64,000 nucleotides of DNA, taken from the NCBI RefSeq assembly GCF_900102105.1, contig NZ_FNBB01000004.1, forward strand, positions 310,001 to 374,000. Direction: 5' to 3'. Position numbers and translations under genes: made by a program. Under the pieces are notes generated by a model. The model was not told where the DNA came from, did no database searches, and worked only from the letters and a program-made list of their open reading frames with translations. Source of the DNA: Agrobacterium pusense (GTDB taxonomy: Bacteria > Pseudomonadota > Alphaproteobacteria > Rhizobiales > Rhizobiaceae). The first letter of the stretch is position 1. Every line of letters begins with the position of its first letter. Positions 46,302 through 55,027 of the stretch are shown here, in pieces.

Positions 46302-46313
46302 TTGTATAGACAA
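46302..46313. promoter_or_regulatory. HutC/GntR-type operator upstream of the betaine-type transporter operon
   Basis: TTGTATAGACAA departs by one base from the perfect palindrome TTGTATATACAA, the type of site bound by HutC. It lies 55 bp before the ATPase start and is the probable target of the HutC-like regulator encoded at 49874. Confidence 0.5.
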
Positions 46314-46368
46314 CTTGAGGGCAGCAATAGAGGGTGGTCAAAAACCCCGGCTACAGAGGATTGTGTGC

Positions 46369-47481
46369 GTGATAACGTTCGATCAGGTCAGCAAGCATTA
46401 TCGTGGCGCGACAACGGCTGTAGACAGGTTGTCGCTCACCGCGCCGACAGGAAAATTGACCATTTTCGTTGGCCCCTCAGGCTGCGGCAAGACCACATCG
46501 CTGCGTATGATCAACCAGCTGATCACGCCTTCGTCCGGGTCGATCCTTCTTGACGGCGAACCCACGGAAAAGATGGACGTAGCGCTGCTGCGGCGTCGGA
46601 TAGGGTACGTCATCCAGAACGCTGGTCTCTTTCCCCATCGAACGGTGGTGCAGAATATAGCGACGACAGCGCGCCTGAACGGCACCCCCAAGCAGCAGGC
46701 GCTTCGCACCGCGCACGATCTGCTGGAGCGCGTAGGACTGTCGGCTGCCTTTGCCGATCGGTATCCGTGGCAGCTATCCGGTGGACAGCAACAGCGTGTT
46801 GGCGTTGCCCGGGCTTTGGCGTCGGATCCGAAATTCATGTTGATGGACGAGCCCTTCAGCGCGGTCGATCCGGTCGTTCGCGCGCAGTTACAGGATGAAT
46901 TCCTGCGTCTTCAGCGCGAAATCGGCAAAACCATCATCATGGTGACACACGATATCGACGAGGCACTGAAGCTTGGGGACCAGGTGGCGGTGCTGCGCAC
47001 CGGCGGTACGCTGGCGCAAATTGCCACGCCACAGGAGTTGCTTGCGCGGCCGGCGGATGAATTCGTCGCAGACTTCATCGGCCGCGATCGCGGCTACCGG
47101 ATCCTCGGTTTCGCCGAGTTCAAGGAAGGCATTTCTCTTGGCAAGGAGCCGACGGCGCCCCTCGGCACCAGTCCCGAGTCACTCCGTCAGATTGCCACAG
47201 ACCGTTGGGTCCTGATAACCGACGCCGCAAATCGTCCGCTCGGCTGGGTGGACGTTGAAAGCACCGGAAATACCGTGCGCGAAGGCGACCTTAATCTCAG
47301 CGGGACCCTTGCTGTCGAGGGAAGCAGCCTGCGCCACGTCCTCGACGCGGCGCTCAGTTCACCTTCAGGCCGGGGCGTGATTGTGAGGCCGTCCGGCGAA
47401 CTCGTTGGCACTGTGACCTTGCCTGATGTTGTGGCCGCGATTGAGGCCGCGCGCAACGGCCGTCAGGGGACGAGGTCATGA
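46369..47481 (+). CDS. OpuC/EgtV-type ABC transporter ATPase
   Basis: A 370-residue ATPase: Walker A GPSGCGKTT, Q-loop QNAGLFPH, signature LSGGQQQRVGVARAL, Walker B FMLMDEPFSAVD, VTHDIDEALKLGD, and a C-terminal CBS-like region (from about 285). This layout is that of glycine betaine/choline (OpuCA) and ergothioneine (EgtV) importers. I start at the GTG at 46369, eight bases after AGAGGA; earlier frames lack a site. Its stop overlaps the first permease gene (ATGA). Confidence 0.9.
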   Translation: MITFDQVSKHYRGATTAVDRLSLTAPTGKLTIFVGPSGCGKTTSLRMINQLITPSSGSILLDGEPTEKMDVALLRRRIGYVIQNAGLFPHRTVVQNIATTARLNGTPKQQALRTAHDLLERVGLSAAFADRYPWQLSGGQQQRVGVARALASDPKFMLMDEPFSAVDPVVRAQLQDEFLRLQREIGKTIIMVTHDIDEALKLGDQVAVLRTGGTLAQIATPQELLARPADEFVADFIGRDRGYRILGFAEFKEGISLGKEPTAPLGTSPESLRQIATDRWVLITDAANRPLGWVDVESTGNTVREGDLNLSGTLAVEGSSLRHVLDAALSSPSGRGVIVRPSGELVGTVTLPDVVAAIEAARNGRQGTRS

Positions 47482-48128
47482 GGTTCGACTGGTTATACCG
47501 CGAATCCGGCCGCATCGCCGAACTGTTCGCCTGGCACGTATGGCTTTCCGTCATCCCCGTTGTGATCGGACTCATCCTGGCGCTGCCCCTCGGATGGCTC
47601 GCGCAGCGGGCAGGTCTTTTTCGCTCTGCAATGCTCGGCGCAGCCGGGCTGCTTTACACCATTCCTTCGCTGGCGCTCTTCGTCCTTCTGCCGCTCGTGT
47701 TGGGTACACGCATCCTCGATCCTCTGAACGTCGTCGTCGCGCTGACGATCTATGCGCTGGCTCTTCTGGTGCGAACCGTCAGCGACGGACTGGAGTCGGT
47801 GTCGCCGGATGTTGTCCAGGCCGCAAATGCCATGGGGTATCGCCCCATGCACCGTCTGCTCTTCGTCGAACTTCCCCTCGCCGTTCCCGTGATTGCAGCG
47901 GGCCTGCGCGTAGCCGTGGTTTCGAATGTCAGCATCGTCTCGGTCGCGGCGCTCGTGGGGACACCCCAGCTCGGCCTGCTTTTCACACAGGGACTGCAAC
48001 TGCGCTTTCTGACACCGATCATTGCAGGCATTATCCTGTGTATTGTTCTGGCGGTCCTTCTGGATGGCATTGTGCTTTTCATCGCACGTCGTCTCACACC
48101 GTGGCAGGCTGGAGGTGCTGAAAGATGA
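47478..48128 (+). CDS. OpuC/EgtU-type transporter permease 1
   Basis: A 216-residue permease with about five or six segments and the conserved LLYTIPSLALFVLLPL and SPDVVQAANAMGYRPMHRLLFVELPLAVPVIAAGLR loop. Overlaps the ATPase stop upstream and the second permease downstream by four bases, so subunits are co-translated. Confidence 0.9.
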   Translation: MRFDWLYRESGRIAELFAWHVWLSVIPVVIGLILALPLGWLAQRAGLFRSAMLGAAGLLYTIPSLALFVLLPLVLGTRILDPLNVVVALTIYALALLVRTVSDGLESVSPDVVQAANAMGYRPMHRLLFVELPLAVPVIAAGLRVAVVSNVSIVSVAALVGTPQLGLLFTQGLQLRFLTPIIAGIILCIVLAVLLDGIVLFIARRLTPWQAGGAER

Positions 48129-48796
48129 TCGACTGGTTTTCAAACCCGGCACACTGGACCGGCAATGACGGTGTCTTCGCACTTATTGTGCAGCACCTGG
48201 TGTATAGTTCCATCGCCCTCTTTTTTGCGTGCCTGATCGGCCTGCCGGTCGGCCTCTATGTCGGACACACCGGCCGTGGCGTTTTCCTGATTGCCGGTCT
48301 CGCCAATGCCTTGCGTGCACTTCCGAGCCTTGGCCTGATCGTTCTGCTGGTAATCCTGTTCGGACCCGTCTTTTCGTCAGACATGGCCTTTATTCTCCCC
48401 AGCATCGTCGTTCTGGTGCTTCTGGCGGTGCCGCCCATCATGAATGGCACATATGCCGGCGTGGCGGCGGTTGATCCGGCCGCGGTCGATGCGGCGCGCG
48501 GCATGGGCAAACGCCCGCTCGACATTCTCTTCGACGTGGAACTGCCATGCGCACTGCCGCTGATCTTTTCCGGTCTGCGCAGCGCGACATTGCAAATCAT
48601 TTCAACCGCAACGATCGCCGCTTACGTTTCACTCGGCGGACTGGGCCGCTTGATCATCGATGGGCGGGCGCAAAACGACTATTATCAGATGGCAGCGGGC
48701 GCCGTGCTTGTTGGCGCTCTGGCGCTGGCCGTCGACCTGACGATAGGCATCATCTCGAAGCTGACGATCTCACCCGGACTGACGCGCCGCCATTAG
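48125..48796 (+). CDS. OpuC/EgtU-type transporter permease 2
   Basis: A 223-residue paralogous permease (ALRALPSLGLIVLLVILFGP; DAARGMGKRPLDILFDVELPCALPLIFSGLR). With the preceding subunit it makes a heterodimeric pore, as in OpuCB/OpuCD. GGAGG precedes the start. Confidence 0.9.
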   Translation: MIDWFSNPAHWTGNDGVFALIVQHLVYSSIALFFACLIGLPVGLYVGHTGRGVFLIAGLANALRALPSLGLIVLLVILFGPVFSSDMAFILPSIVVLVLLAVPPIMNGTYAGVAAVDPAAVDAARGMGKRPLDILFDVELPCALPLIFSGLRSATLQIISTATIAAYVSLGGLGRLIIDGRAQNDYYQMAAGAVLVGALALAVDLTIGIISKLTISPGLTRRH

Positions 48797-48857
48797 GCGC
48801 GACATGCCCGAAAGACCGACGCATTTTCACCCAGTAAAAAACAAGAGGAGCAGCTGC

Positions 48858-49772
48858 ATGGCATTCAGGATTTTAAAAGCCGCTGGCGCATTGGCCTTCA
48901 TGGCGCTTTCGGCGACCACATCGTTCGGCCAGACCGACCCGCTGGGCGCGGCTCCGGCGGCGCGAACGGACACCTCGACCATCATCGTCGGCTCTGCCGA
49001 CTTCCCCGAAAGCCAGCTTCTGGCGACCATCTACGCCAAGGCGCTTGCTGCAAAGGGCATCAAGGTGGAGACGAAACTCAGCATCGGCAGCCGTGAGGTC
49101 TACATCCCTGCCCTGCTCGACGGCTCGATCGATCTCCTGCCCGAATATGCGGGTGCGACGCTGAGCTATCTCGACAAAAACGCCACCGCGCACGCACCGG
49201 CGGACGTGGCGGCTGCGCTCAAGGCCGCTCTGCCAAAGGGCGTGTCGATGCTGACGCCATCTGAAGCACAGGACTCGGACGGCGTCGCCGTGACACGCGC
49301 AACCGCCGAGAAATACAAGCTGAAGACAATTGCCGATCTGGCACCGGTCGCCTCAGAATTGGTGCTCGGCGGTCCGCCGGAATGGAAAACCCGTAAAGAA
49401 GGCATCATCGGCCTCAAGGACATTTACGGCCTGGAGTTCAAGTCCTTCAAGTCGCTCGATGTCGGCGGTCCCTTGACGCTGTCTGCGCTGGTGAACGATC
49501 AGGTACAGGCGGCAAACCTTTTCTCGACGGATCCCGCCATTGCCGCCAATGATCTCATCATTCTTGAAGATGTGAAGAACCTCTTCCCGGCACAGAACAT
49601 CGTCCCGGTTATCGCGACGCCAAAAGTCAGCGATGTCGTGACAACGACGCTCAACGCCGTATCCGCAGCCTTGACCACCAAGGATCTCATCGTCATGAAC
49701 GGTCGACTGGCCAATCATGACAGCTTCGGCGTCGTCGCCGAAGAGTGGCTCACGGCCCACAAGTTGAACTGA
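48858..49772 (+). CDS. Betaine-type periplasmic binding protein (OpuCC/EgtU-like)
   Basis: A 304-residue binding protein with signal peptide MAFRILKAAGALAFMALSATTSFG; AGAGGAG fixes the start. Mature motifs: IIVGSADFPESQLLATIYAKAL and DLLPEYAGATLSYL, equivalent to the YPEYTG segment of OpuCC/OsmF/EgtU binders for quaternary amines. Given the linked lyase and HutC-like regulator, a trimethylated histidine derivative such as ergothioneine or hercynine is the favoured cargo; plain glycine betaine or choline remain possible. Confidence 0.88.
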   Translation: MAFRILKAAGALAFMALSATTSFGQTDPLGAAPAARTDTSTIIVGSADFPESQLLATIYAKALAAKGIKVETKLSIGSREVYIPALLDGSIDLLPEYAGATLSYLDKNATAHAPADVAAALKAALPKGVSMLTPSEAQDSDGVAVTRATAEKYKLKTIADLAPVASELVLGGPPEWKTRKEGIIGLKDIYGLEFKSFKSLDVGGPLTLSALVNDQVQAANLFSTDPAIAANDLIILEDVKNLFPAQNIVPVIATPKVSDVVTTTLNAVSAALTTKDLIVMNGRLANHDSFGVVAEEWLTAHKLN

Positions 49773-49780
49773 CCATCATT

Positions 49781-49808
49781 TGCGGGTATGGCACACCCAT
49801 TACCCGCA
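49781..49808 (+). other. Stem-loop after the binding-protein gene
   Basis: TGCGGGTATGG pairs with CCATTACCCGCA (one bulged T) around a five-base loop. No T-run follows, so it is likely a message-stabilising or weak termination element before the regulator gene. Confidence 0.45.
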
Positions 49809-49873
49809 TACATGCATTTCCCTATGTCAGACGCCGAGATTTCGGGCTGTGACGACCAAGCGACTTGGAACCC

Positions 49874-50614
49874 ATGCACACGGTAAAGAAACAGGTCGAA
49901 AATCGGCAGGATGAAGCGGCAATTTCCCCGCCGCTTTACGTCAAACTCAAGGACTACGTTCGCAGCCGCGTCGAAACGGGCGAATGGTCGATCGGCCAGC
50001 GTGTACCATCGGAGAATGAACTGGTGGACATGCTCGGTGTCAGCCGCATGACCGCCAACCGGGCGCTGCGCGAACTCGCGGACGAAGGATTTCTGGTTCG
50101 TGTCCGAGGCAAAGGCTCGTTCGTTGCAAGTAAAAAGCGAACGTCCCAATTCCAAAGTGTTCCCAATATTGCCGACGAGATCAACCAGAATGGCGGCATT
50201 CACACGGCAAAGATCGTTCTGCTTCGCACGGAGACATGCGATGCCGAACTCGCCGAAGCGCTCTCTGTCGATGTGGGCGCGACGGTTGCTCATTCGATTA
50301 TCGTCCACGCGGAAGATTCCGTCCCGATGCAGATCGAAGATCGTTTCGTAAACCACGGGATCGTTCCGGATTACGTCAATCAGGACTTCAGCACCAGAAC
50401 GCCGAACGGCTATCTCACCGCCGTGGCACCGATCATCAGGGCTGAACAACATATCGAGGCCGTTACAGCGCAGCCTTGGGAATGCAAGCTTTTGGCGATC
50501 TCCAAAGCAGAGCCCTGCCTTCTGGTGCGACGCCGGACATGGTCTGACGTTGGTGTCATCTCGTCGGTGCGCCTGCTCTATCCCGGAAGCCGCTACCGCC
50601 TGTACAGCACCTGA
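49874..50614 (+). CDS. HutC-like GntR-family regulator (UTRA domain)
   Basis: A 246-residue regulator: GntR winged helix (VPSENELVDMLGVSRMTANRALRELADEGFLVRVRGKGSFVA) and a C-terminal UTRA effector domain (HSIIVHAEDSVPMQIEDRFVN, LLVRRRTWS). This is the HutC subgroup, whose founding member senses urocanate. Encoded between the transporter and the lyase. If the lyase makes thiourocanate, that product would be the natural inducer; this is inference. TTG at 49865 is an alternative start. Confidence 0.88.
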   Translation: MHTVKKQVENRQDEAAISPPLYVKLKDYVRSRVETGEWSIGQRVPSENELVDMLGVSRMTANRALRELADEGFLVRVRGKGSFVASKKRTSQFQSVPNIADEINQNGGIHTAKIVLLRTETCDAELAEALSVDVGATVAHSIIVHAEDSVPMQIEDRFVNHGIVPDYVNQDFSTRTPNGYLTAVAPIIRAEQHIEAVTAQPWECKLLAISKAEPCLLVRRRTWSDVGVISSVRLLYPGSRYRLYST

Positions 50615-50670
50615 TACACAGGCAGGCGTACAAACCGGATCAGTCAATGGCAACACAATGTCGTCGTCTT

Positions 50671-50682
50671 CCGTCTAGACGG
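50671..50682. promoter_or_regulatory. Perfect palindrome upstream of the lyase gene
   Basis: CCGTCTAGACGG, 20 bp before the lyase start codon. It may be an operator, though it differs from the TTGTAT/AGACAA site at 46302, or part of a leader hairpin. Confidence 0.35.
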
Positions 50683-50702
50683 CGTTCCCCGAGGAGAACC
50701 TC

Positions 50703-52190
50703 ATGACGGTCATGTTGGACAAGGCCCTGAGCTGGCACGATGTCGCCCTTGTGAGCCAAGGCGATCATCTCGTCCTTTCGGACGAAGCCTACCGGCGGAT
50801 CGAAAGGGCAAGCCGAATTGTCGACGGCATCGTTGAAAACGGTATCCGTGCCTATGGCGTCAACACAGGTGTTGGCGCTCTGGCTGACACGGTGGTCGAT
50901 CGCGCTGCCCAGGGAAAGCTTTCCCGCAGTATCGTTCTCAGTCACGCCTGCGGCGTCGGCCCATTGCTTGGCCGTCACGAGGTACGCGCAATCATTGCCT
51001 CACAAATAGCCAACTTCGCCCATGGTTACTCCGGTGTCCGCAGGGAGATCGTTGCCCATCTGACGAGGTTCCTGGAATGCGACTGTATCCCTGATGTGCC
51101 CTCAAAAGGGTCAGCCGGATATTTGATACATAATGCCCATATTGCGCTCGTGTTGATTGGCGAAGGCAGGGCAAAGCTCGGTGGCAAATCATTCAGCGGT
51201 CGGGACGCTTTGGCGGAAATGGGCCTTCAACCGCTCGTTCTTGGCGCCAAGGAAGGTTTGAGCCTTGTCAATGGCACGTCATGTGCGACGGGCCTCTCCA
51301 GTGTCGCTCTGGCACGCGCAGCACGGCTGCTTGATTGGGCGGATGCTATTGCCGCGCTGACTCTGGAAGCGGTCGGTTGCCAGATGTCGGCCTTCGAAGA
51401 AGCCGTGCTCTCGCTACGCTCCTCACCGGGCATGGCAACGGTGGGAAAAGCCCTCAGGACGCGTCTTGAAGGCAGCGGTCTCATCGAAGCGTCGCTTGGC
51501 AAGCGTACACAGGATGCCCTCAGCCTGCGCGCCATTCCCCACGCGCATGGCGCGGCACGCGATGTGTTCGATAGCTGCGCGACCATCATCGACCGAGAAC
51601 TGGCCTCCGTGACAGACAATCCGGCGCTCGCCGGGTCACCGGAAGAGCCCATCGTATGGTCGCAGGCTCACGCGGTGGCCCCGGCCCTTGGACAGGCAGC
51701 CGATAGTCTTGCCATCGCACTCTCCCAGATCGCGGCGATGAGCGAACGGCGGATTGACAGGCTCGTCAACCCTCTGGTGAGCGGGCTTCCTCCATTTCTC
51801 GCTTCCGATCCCGGCAGCCATTCCGGTTTCATGATCGCGCAATATACCGCAGCTGCGCTGTCCAACGAAAACCGGCGCCTTGCGGCGCCCGCTTCCACCG
51901 ATGGCGGGCTGACCTCCGCTCTGCAAGAAGACTTCCTGGCTCATCCAACCGCCGCCGCCAACAAGCTCCTCGCAATTATCGAAAATGCCGAATATATCCT
52001 GTCGATAGAATGGATGGCGGCGACACAGGCGCATGATTTCATTCAATCCGTTGCGGCAAGGGCGCCCGGTACCGACGCGCTCTACGGCCTGCTCCGCACC
52101 CATGTCGCCCCTTACTCAGATGACCGGCCGCCTTCGGCGGACATCGAGGCTATCCGATCCCTTATGTCGCAAAACACGCCGCCAAACTGA
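50703..52190 (+). CDS. Histidine-ammonia-lyase homologue lacking the MIO motif, candidate ergothionase
   Basis: A 495-residue member of the aromatic amino acid lyase family. Catalytic Tyr51 (YGVNTGVG), Asn190 (LVNGTS), SLRAIP, SVTDNPAL, MSERRIDRL and QEDF are aligned with HutH, but GSVGASGDLAPLAH of HutH is replaced by GSAGYLIHNAH (136-146): the Ala-Ser-Gly that cyclises into MIO is deleted. MIO activates ammonia as leaving group; a trimethylamine needs no such help. Ergothionase, which releases trimethylamine from ergothioneine to give thiourocanate, is a MIO-free relative. With the betaine-type transporter and HutC-like regulator this is the best reading; hercynine is an alternative. GAGGAG precedes the ATG. 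Confidence 0.75.
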   Translation: MTVMLDKALSWHDVALVSQGDHLVLSDEAYRRIERASRIVDGIVENGIRAYGVNTGVGALADTVVDRAAQGKLSRSIVLSHACGVGPLLGRHEVRAIIASQIANFAHGYSGVRREIVAHLTRFLECDCIPDVPSKGSAGYLIHNAHIALVLIGEGRAKLGGKSFSGRDALAEMGLQPLVLGAKEGLSLVNGTSCATGLSSVALARAARLLDWADAIAALTLEAVGCQMSAFEEAVLSLRSSPGMATVGKALRTRLEGSGLIEASLGKRTQDALSLRAIPHAHGAARDVFDSCATIIDRELASVTDNPALAGSPEEPIVWSQAHAVAPALGQAADSLAIALSQIAAMSERRIDRLVNPLVSGLPPFLASDPGSHSGFMIAQYTAAALSNENRRLAAPASTDGGLTSALQEDFLAHPTAAANKLLAIIENAEYILSIEWMAATQAHDFIQSVAARAPGTDALYGLLRTHVAPYSDDRPPSADIEAIRSLMSQNTPPN

Positions 52191-52254
52191 TATCAGGCGG
52201 CGCTACAGGCACATGCAAAACCGGTTGACGGCCACACTGTCTCCAGCTTCTCCG

Positions 52255-53025
52255 TCACATCGCGAGTTTAATATCCATACCCTTAGCGCGGATGAAGGGC
52301 AGGCCTCTGCGCCGCGCGGTCCAGCCGACAACGTGAAGGCCTGCTGCTGCCGGCTCATATCGTTGGGCAATCATCCAGGATTTGCAATCAATCGCGGCAA
52401 TATCGGCATCACCGTGGGCAACGGCAATCACCGAAGCGCGGTGCGAGCCAGTCTCAACCAGTTCCGGGAACATATCGAGGCCTTGACCGGCCGCCTGTAA
52501 ATCGCGTTTGAGGCTAAGATAACCGGACAGGGACCGGTGCTCATTAAACGCCAGCCTTTTCTGACCGAAAAATCCGAGCGGCAGAATTGCCTCGCCTTCC
52601 TCGGACGGGGCGACGTCGTCGCCGCCTTCACCAATCCGGGCGATGAGGGCACTTGAGTAAAATGCACCCGCGCCGCCTGTGATCCCGTCATAATTGCCCT
52701 GACCGATGACCTCGACGTGATCTTCGAGGCCAAGCTCCATAGGACCCCAGCATGTCTGGGAAACGAGAAGGTTTGGATGGCGCCACAAGACTGCGAGATC
52801 GAGGGAGAAAGGATCAAGCGTGGCAGGATCCGGAGCGATGACGGATCCTGCCTCATCACGAATGCCACCGGGAACAGGCGGCATATCTGCGTTGCTCCGG
52901 ACAAGACGCTCGGGAGCACCGATACCTTGCGCAAGAAATCTTACGCGCATTCCCGCCCACATGGCATCGGTCTCAGCACGCAATTCCGGCCAGTCATACA
53001 TCGGCAGCGCCGCTATCAAGGTCAC
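52255..53025 (-). CDS. PhnD-like substrate-binding-fold protein without signal peptide
   Basis: A 256-residue protein related to phosphate/phosphonate binding proteins (ALPMYDWPELRAETDAMW; LLVSQTCWGPMELGL; RLAFNEHRSLSGYL; IAAIDCKSWMIAQRY). It has no signal peptide, so it should be cytoplasmic, and no ABC transporter genes accompany it. It begins with a GTG overlapping the desaturase stop (GTGA), so the two are co-translated. Function unknown; it could sense or carry a small molecule used by or made by the desaturase. Confidence 0.78.
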   Translation of the reverse strand: MTLIAALPMYDWPELRAETDAMWAGMRVRFLAQGIGAPERLVRSNADMPPVPGGIRDEAGSVIAPDPATLDPFSLDLAVLWRHPNLLVSQTCWGPMELGLEDHVEVIGQGNYDGITGGAGAFYSSALIARIGEGGDDVAPSEEGEAILPLGFFGQKRLAFNEHRSLSGYLSLKRDLQAAGQGLDMFPELVETGSHRASVIAVAHGDADIAAIDCKSWMIAQRYEPAAAGLHVVGWTARRRGLPFIRAKGMDIKLAM

Positions 53026-54056
53026 GTCGAGGCGTCCGATCTCAAGGAATTATCGGGCATCACGTAGGCTACGAAATCAGTTGGCACATAGGCGACGGCC
53101 GTTGTTGCGGGAACCAATTCGGGCCGTCCCAATACGGGATGCACCACCGGCTCTTTCGCACGGAAGGCAAAAGCGCGGAAAACCTCGAAGTAATTGGCAA
53201 AAACATAGCCCTCGTTCATCGTCTGCCATTCGGCGCGTCTGGCCTTATAAAGCGATGGCAGCTTATACCACGCCGCAGTCGGCAGCTTGTGATGCACGAA
53301 ATGCAGGTTGTTGTAGAGAAACAGGGGGGCCAGAACGGAGTTCTCGACGATGATCGTTCGCCCGTCCGGCCGCTCGGCCCACTGGTGCTCACAATAGGAG
53401 CGGATGGCGATGATGGAAATGCCGAGATAGGCAGCGACACCGATATATTGCCAGAGCGGAATACCGAACAGCAGGGATATGACCAGCAACGTGGGAATGA
53501 GACCAGCCATATGCAGAACCCAGGCATAGATGACCCGCCGGTCACCTTTGGCGATCTTTCGCCACTCCGATATCGTGAATCCGACGACCATCAGCGGCGG
53601 ACCGATCAGAAGGCGTCCAATCAGCGTGTTGTTCCATCCGAGCAATGTCTTTAAAAATCCAGGCAAAGTCTCCCAGTCGCCCATGGCGCGGTAATAGCTT
53701 TCCGGGTCATCGAACGGGTCCGTCAGCCGCTCATCCGCATGGTGCTGCAGATGTGTCCGCTTGTAGCTGCGGTAGGGATAGAAAATCCCGAGCGGGGCAA
53801 ACACCAGCGCTTCATTGAGCCTTGCGTTGCGGGTCGGATGCCCATGCAGCACCTCGTGCTGAAGTGATGAATGCAACGCGACAGCGATGCCCATCAAGAC
53901 AAGCGCTGCAAACGGATAAAGCGGATAGAGGGCGTAACCAGCGCCGGCCCAGAGACCATAACAGACGATCAGCAATCCTATCGTCGGCCACTCGATCCTG
54001 AGCGACTTCGGGCGAGGCCGGCTTACTGCGTTGGATTCACTGGCAATGTCACTCAT
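53022..54056 (-). CDS. Membrane fatty acid desaturase/hydroxylase
   Basis: A 344-residue di-iron membrane oxygenase with the three histidine boxes: HSSLQHEVLHGH (62-73), HLQHH (102-106) and HFVHH near residue 255, between hydrophobic segments. It introduces a double bond or hydroxyl into a lipid or hydrophobic substrate. First gene of a two-gene operon with the PhnD-like gene, divergent from an XRE regulator that probably controls it. Substrate unknown. Confidence 0.85.
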   Translation of the reverse strand: MSDIASESNAVSRPRPKSLRIEWPTIGLLIVCYGLWAGAGYALYPLYPFAALVLMGIAVALHSSLQHEVLHGHPTRNARLNEALVFAPLGIFYPYRSYKRTHLQHHADERLTDPFDDPESYYRAMGDWETLPGFLKTLLGWNNTLIGRLLIGPPLMVVGFTISEWRKIAKGDRRVIYAWVLHMAGLIPTLLVISLLFGIPLWQYIGVAAYLGISIIAIRSYCEHQWAERPDGRTIIVENSVLAPLFLYNNLHFVHHKLPTAAWYKLPSLYKARRAEWQTMNEGYVFANYFEVFRAFAFRAKEPVVHPVLGRPELVPATTAVAYVPTDFVAYVMPDNSLRSDAST

Positions 54057-54190
54057 AATATCCCTCGATTAGAATGTAATGAGAGATTTTCACCCCAGGG
54101 CGCGGTACACAACGGGATTATGGTTACCAACCGTTGATTTTGATCACAAAAAGTAGAATATGGTGACAATTGTAAACAACGAGGTGAAAA

Positions 54191-55027
54191 GTGGACAAGC
54201 GCGCGCTTTCCAACCTGTTTCGCATCAGGCTGACGGAGCTGGTTTCCCGCTCCGGATTAAGTCATTCGGCCTTTGCAGCCGAGATCGGGATCGACCGGTC
54301 GGCTCTGTCGCAGCTTCTATCAAGCGATTCGGCGCGGCTGCCGCGCGTTGAAACGCTTCTGAATATTGCCGAACGTCATTCCGTTTCACTGGACTGGCTG
54401 CTTGGCATTTCGCACGATCCGGGGCTGATGGGCGAACTGCGCCCGAGCTTCGAGATAGAGGAAGGTGGCGAAGACTACACCGACACCCTCCTGATGAAGT
54501 GGCATGCAGAGGCCGCGGGCTCCAAGATACGCTACGTGCCGGCCCGTATTCCCGACCTGCTCCGCACGCCACAGATCATCGCATTCGAGGCGAGATCCGC
54601 GCATCAAAGCGTCAAGGCGCAAGCAAGCGAAACGGCATTCAGGCTCGATTACAATCGTCAACCGGGCACGGACATGGAAGTGTGTATGCCACGCGAGACA
54701 CTTGAGGCCTTTGCCCAGGGGAGCGGCATGTGGCGGGGACTGAAAAGGGAGATACGTGCCGAGCAGCTTCAGTACATGTCAAACCTGATCAATGAACTCT
54801 ATCCGTCGTTCAGATTGTTCCTGTTCAATGAGAAAGAACGGTTTTCCGTGCCCTATACGATTTTCGGATCGCAACGCGCTGCGATTTTCGTCGGCGGCAT
54901 GTATCTCGTGCTGAACAATGCTGAATCCATCCGAAAGATGCAGCGGCACTTCGATGAGTTGATCCGCTTCACGCGTGTTCACGCGCATCAGACTGCCGAC
55001 TTCGTCAGGACGCTCGAAGTTTCGTGA
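54191..55027 (+). CDS. XRE-family transcriptional regulator
   Basis: A 278-residue protein. Residues 7-65 are an XRE helix-turn-helix (ELVSRSGLSHSAFAAEIGIDRSALSQLLS). The remaining two thirds is a long regulatory domain with no motif I recognise. GAGGTG precedes the GTG start. Divergent from the desaturase gene; the 134-bp AT-rich gap includes the palindrome ACAATTGT (about 54166) as a possible site. Confidence 0.82.
   Translation: MDKRALSNLFRIRLTELVSRSGLSHSAFAAEIGIDRSALSQLLSSDSARLPRVETLLNIAERHSVSLDWLLGISHDPGLMGELRPSFEIEEGGEDYTDTLLMKWHAEAAGSKIRYVPARIPDLLRTPQIIAFEARSAHQSVKAQASETAFRLDYNRQPGTDMEVCMPRETLEAFAQGSGMWRGLKREIRAEQLQYMSNLINELYPSFRLFLFNEKERFSVPYTIFGSQRAAIFVGGMYLVLNNAESIRKMQRHFDELIRFTRVHAHQTADFVRTLEVS

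Larger units (their letters stand above)
45725..46368. other. Long region with one possible small gene and the transporter promoter
   Basis: These 644 bp lie between divergent genes. Apart from the 44-codon frame at 45890-46024 nothing looks coding. GC falls between about 46180 and 46320, as expected for the promoter of the plus-strand transporter operon, where a TTGTAT/AGACAA operator-like sequence occurs. Confidence 0.4.

Noticed and set aside
46125-46313. Minus-strand frame of 62 codons with a hydrophobic stretch
   Set aside because: It begins with TTG without ribosome-binding site, lies in an AT-richer promoter region and overlaps the likely operator.
50703-52190. Annotation of the lyase as histidine ammonia-lyase (hutH)
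   Set aside because: The MIO-forming Ala-Ser-Gly is absent, no hutU, hutI or hutG lies nearby, and the transporter is of the quaternary-amine type.
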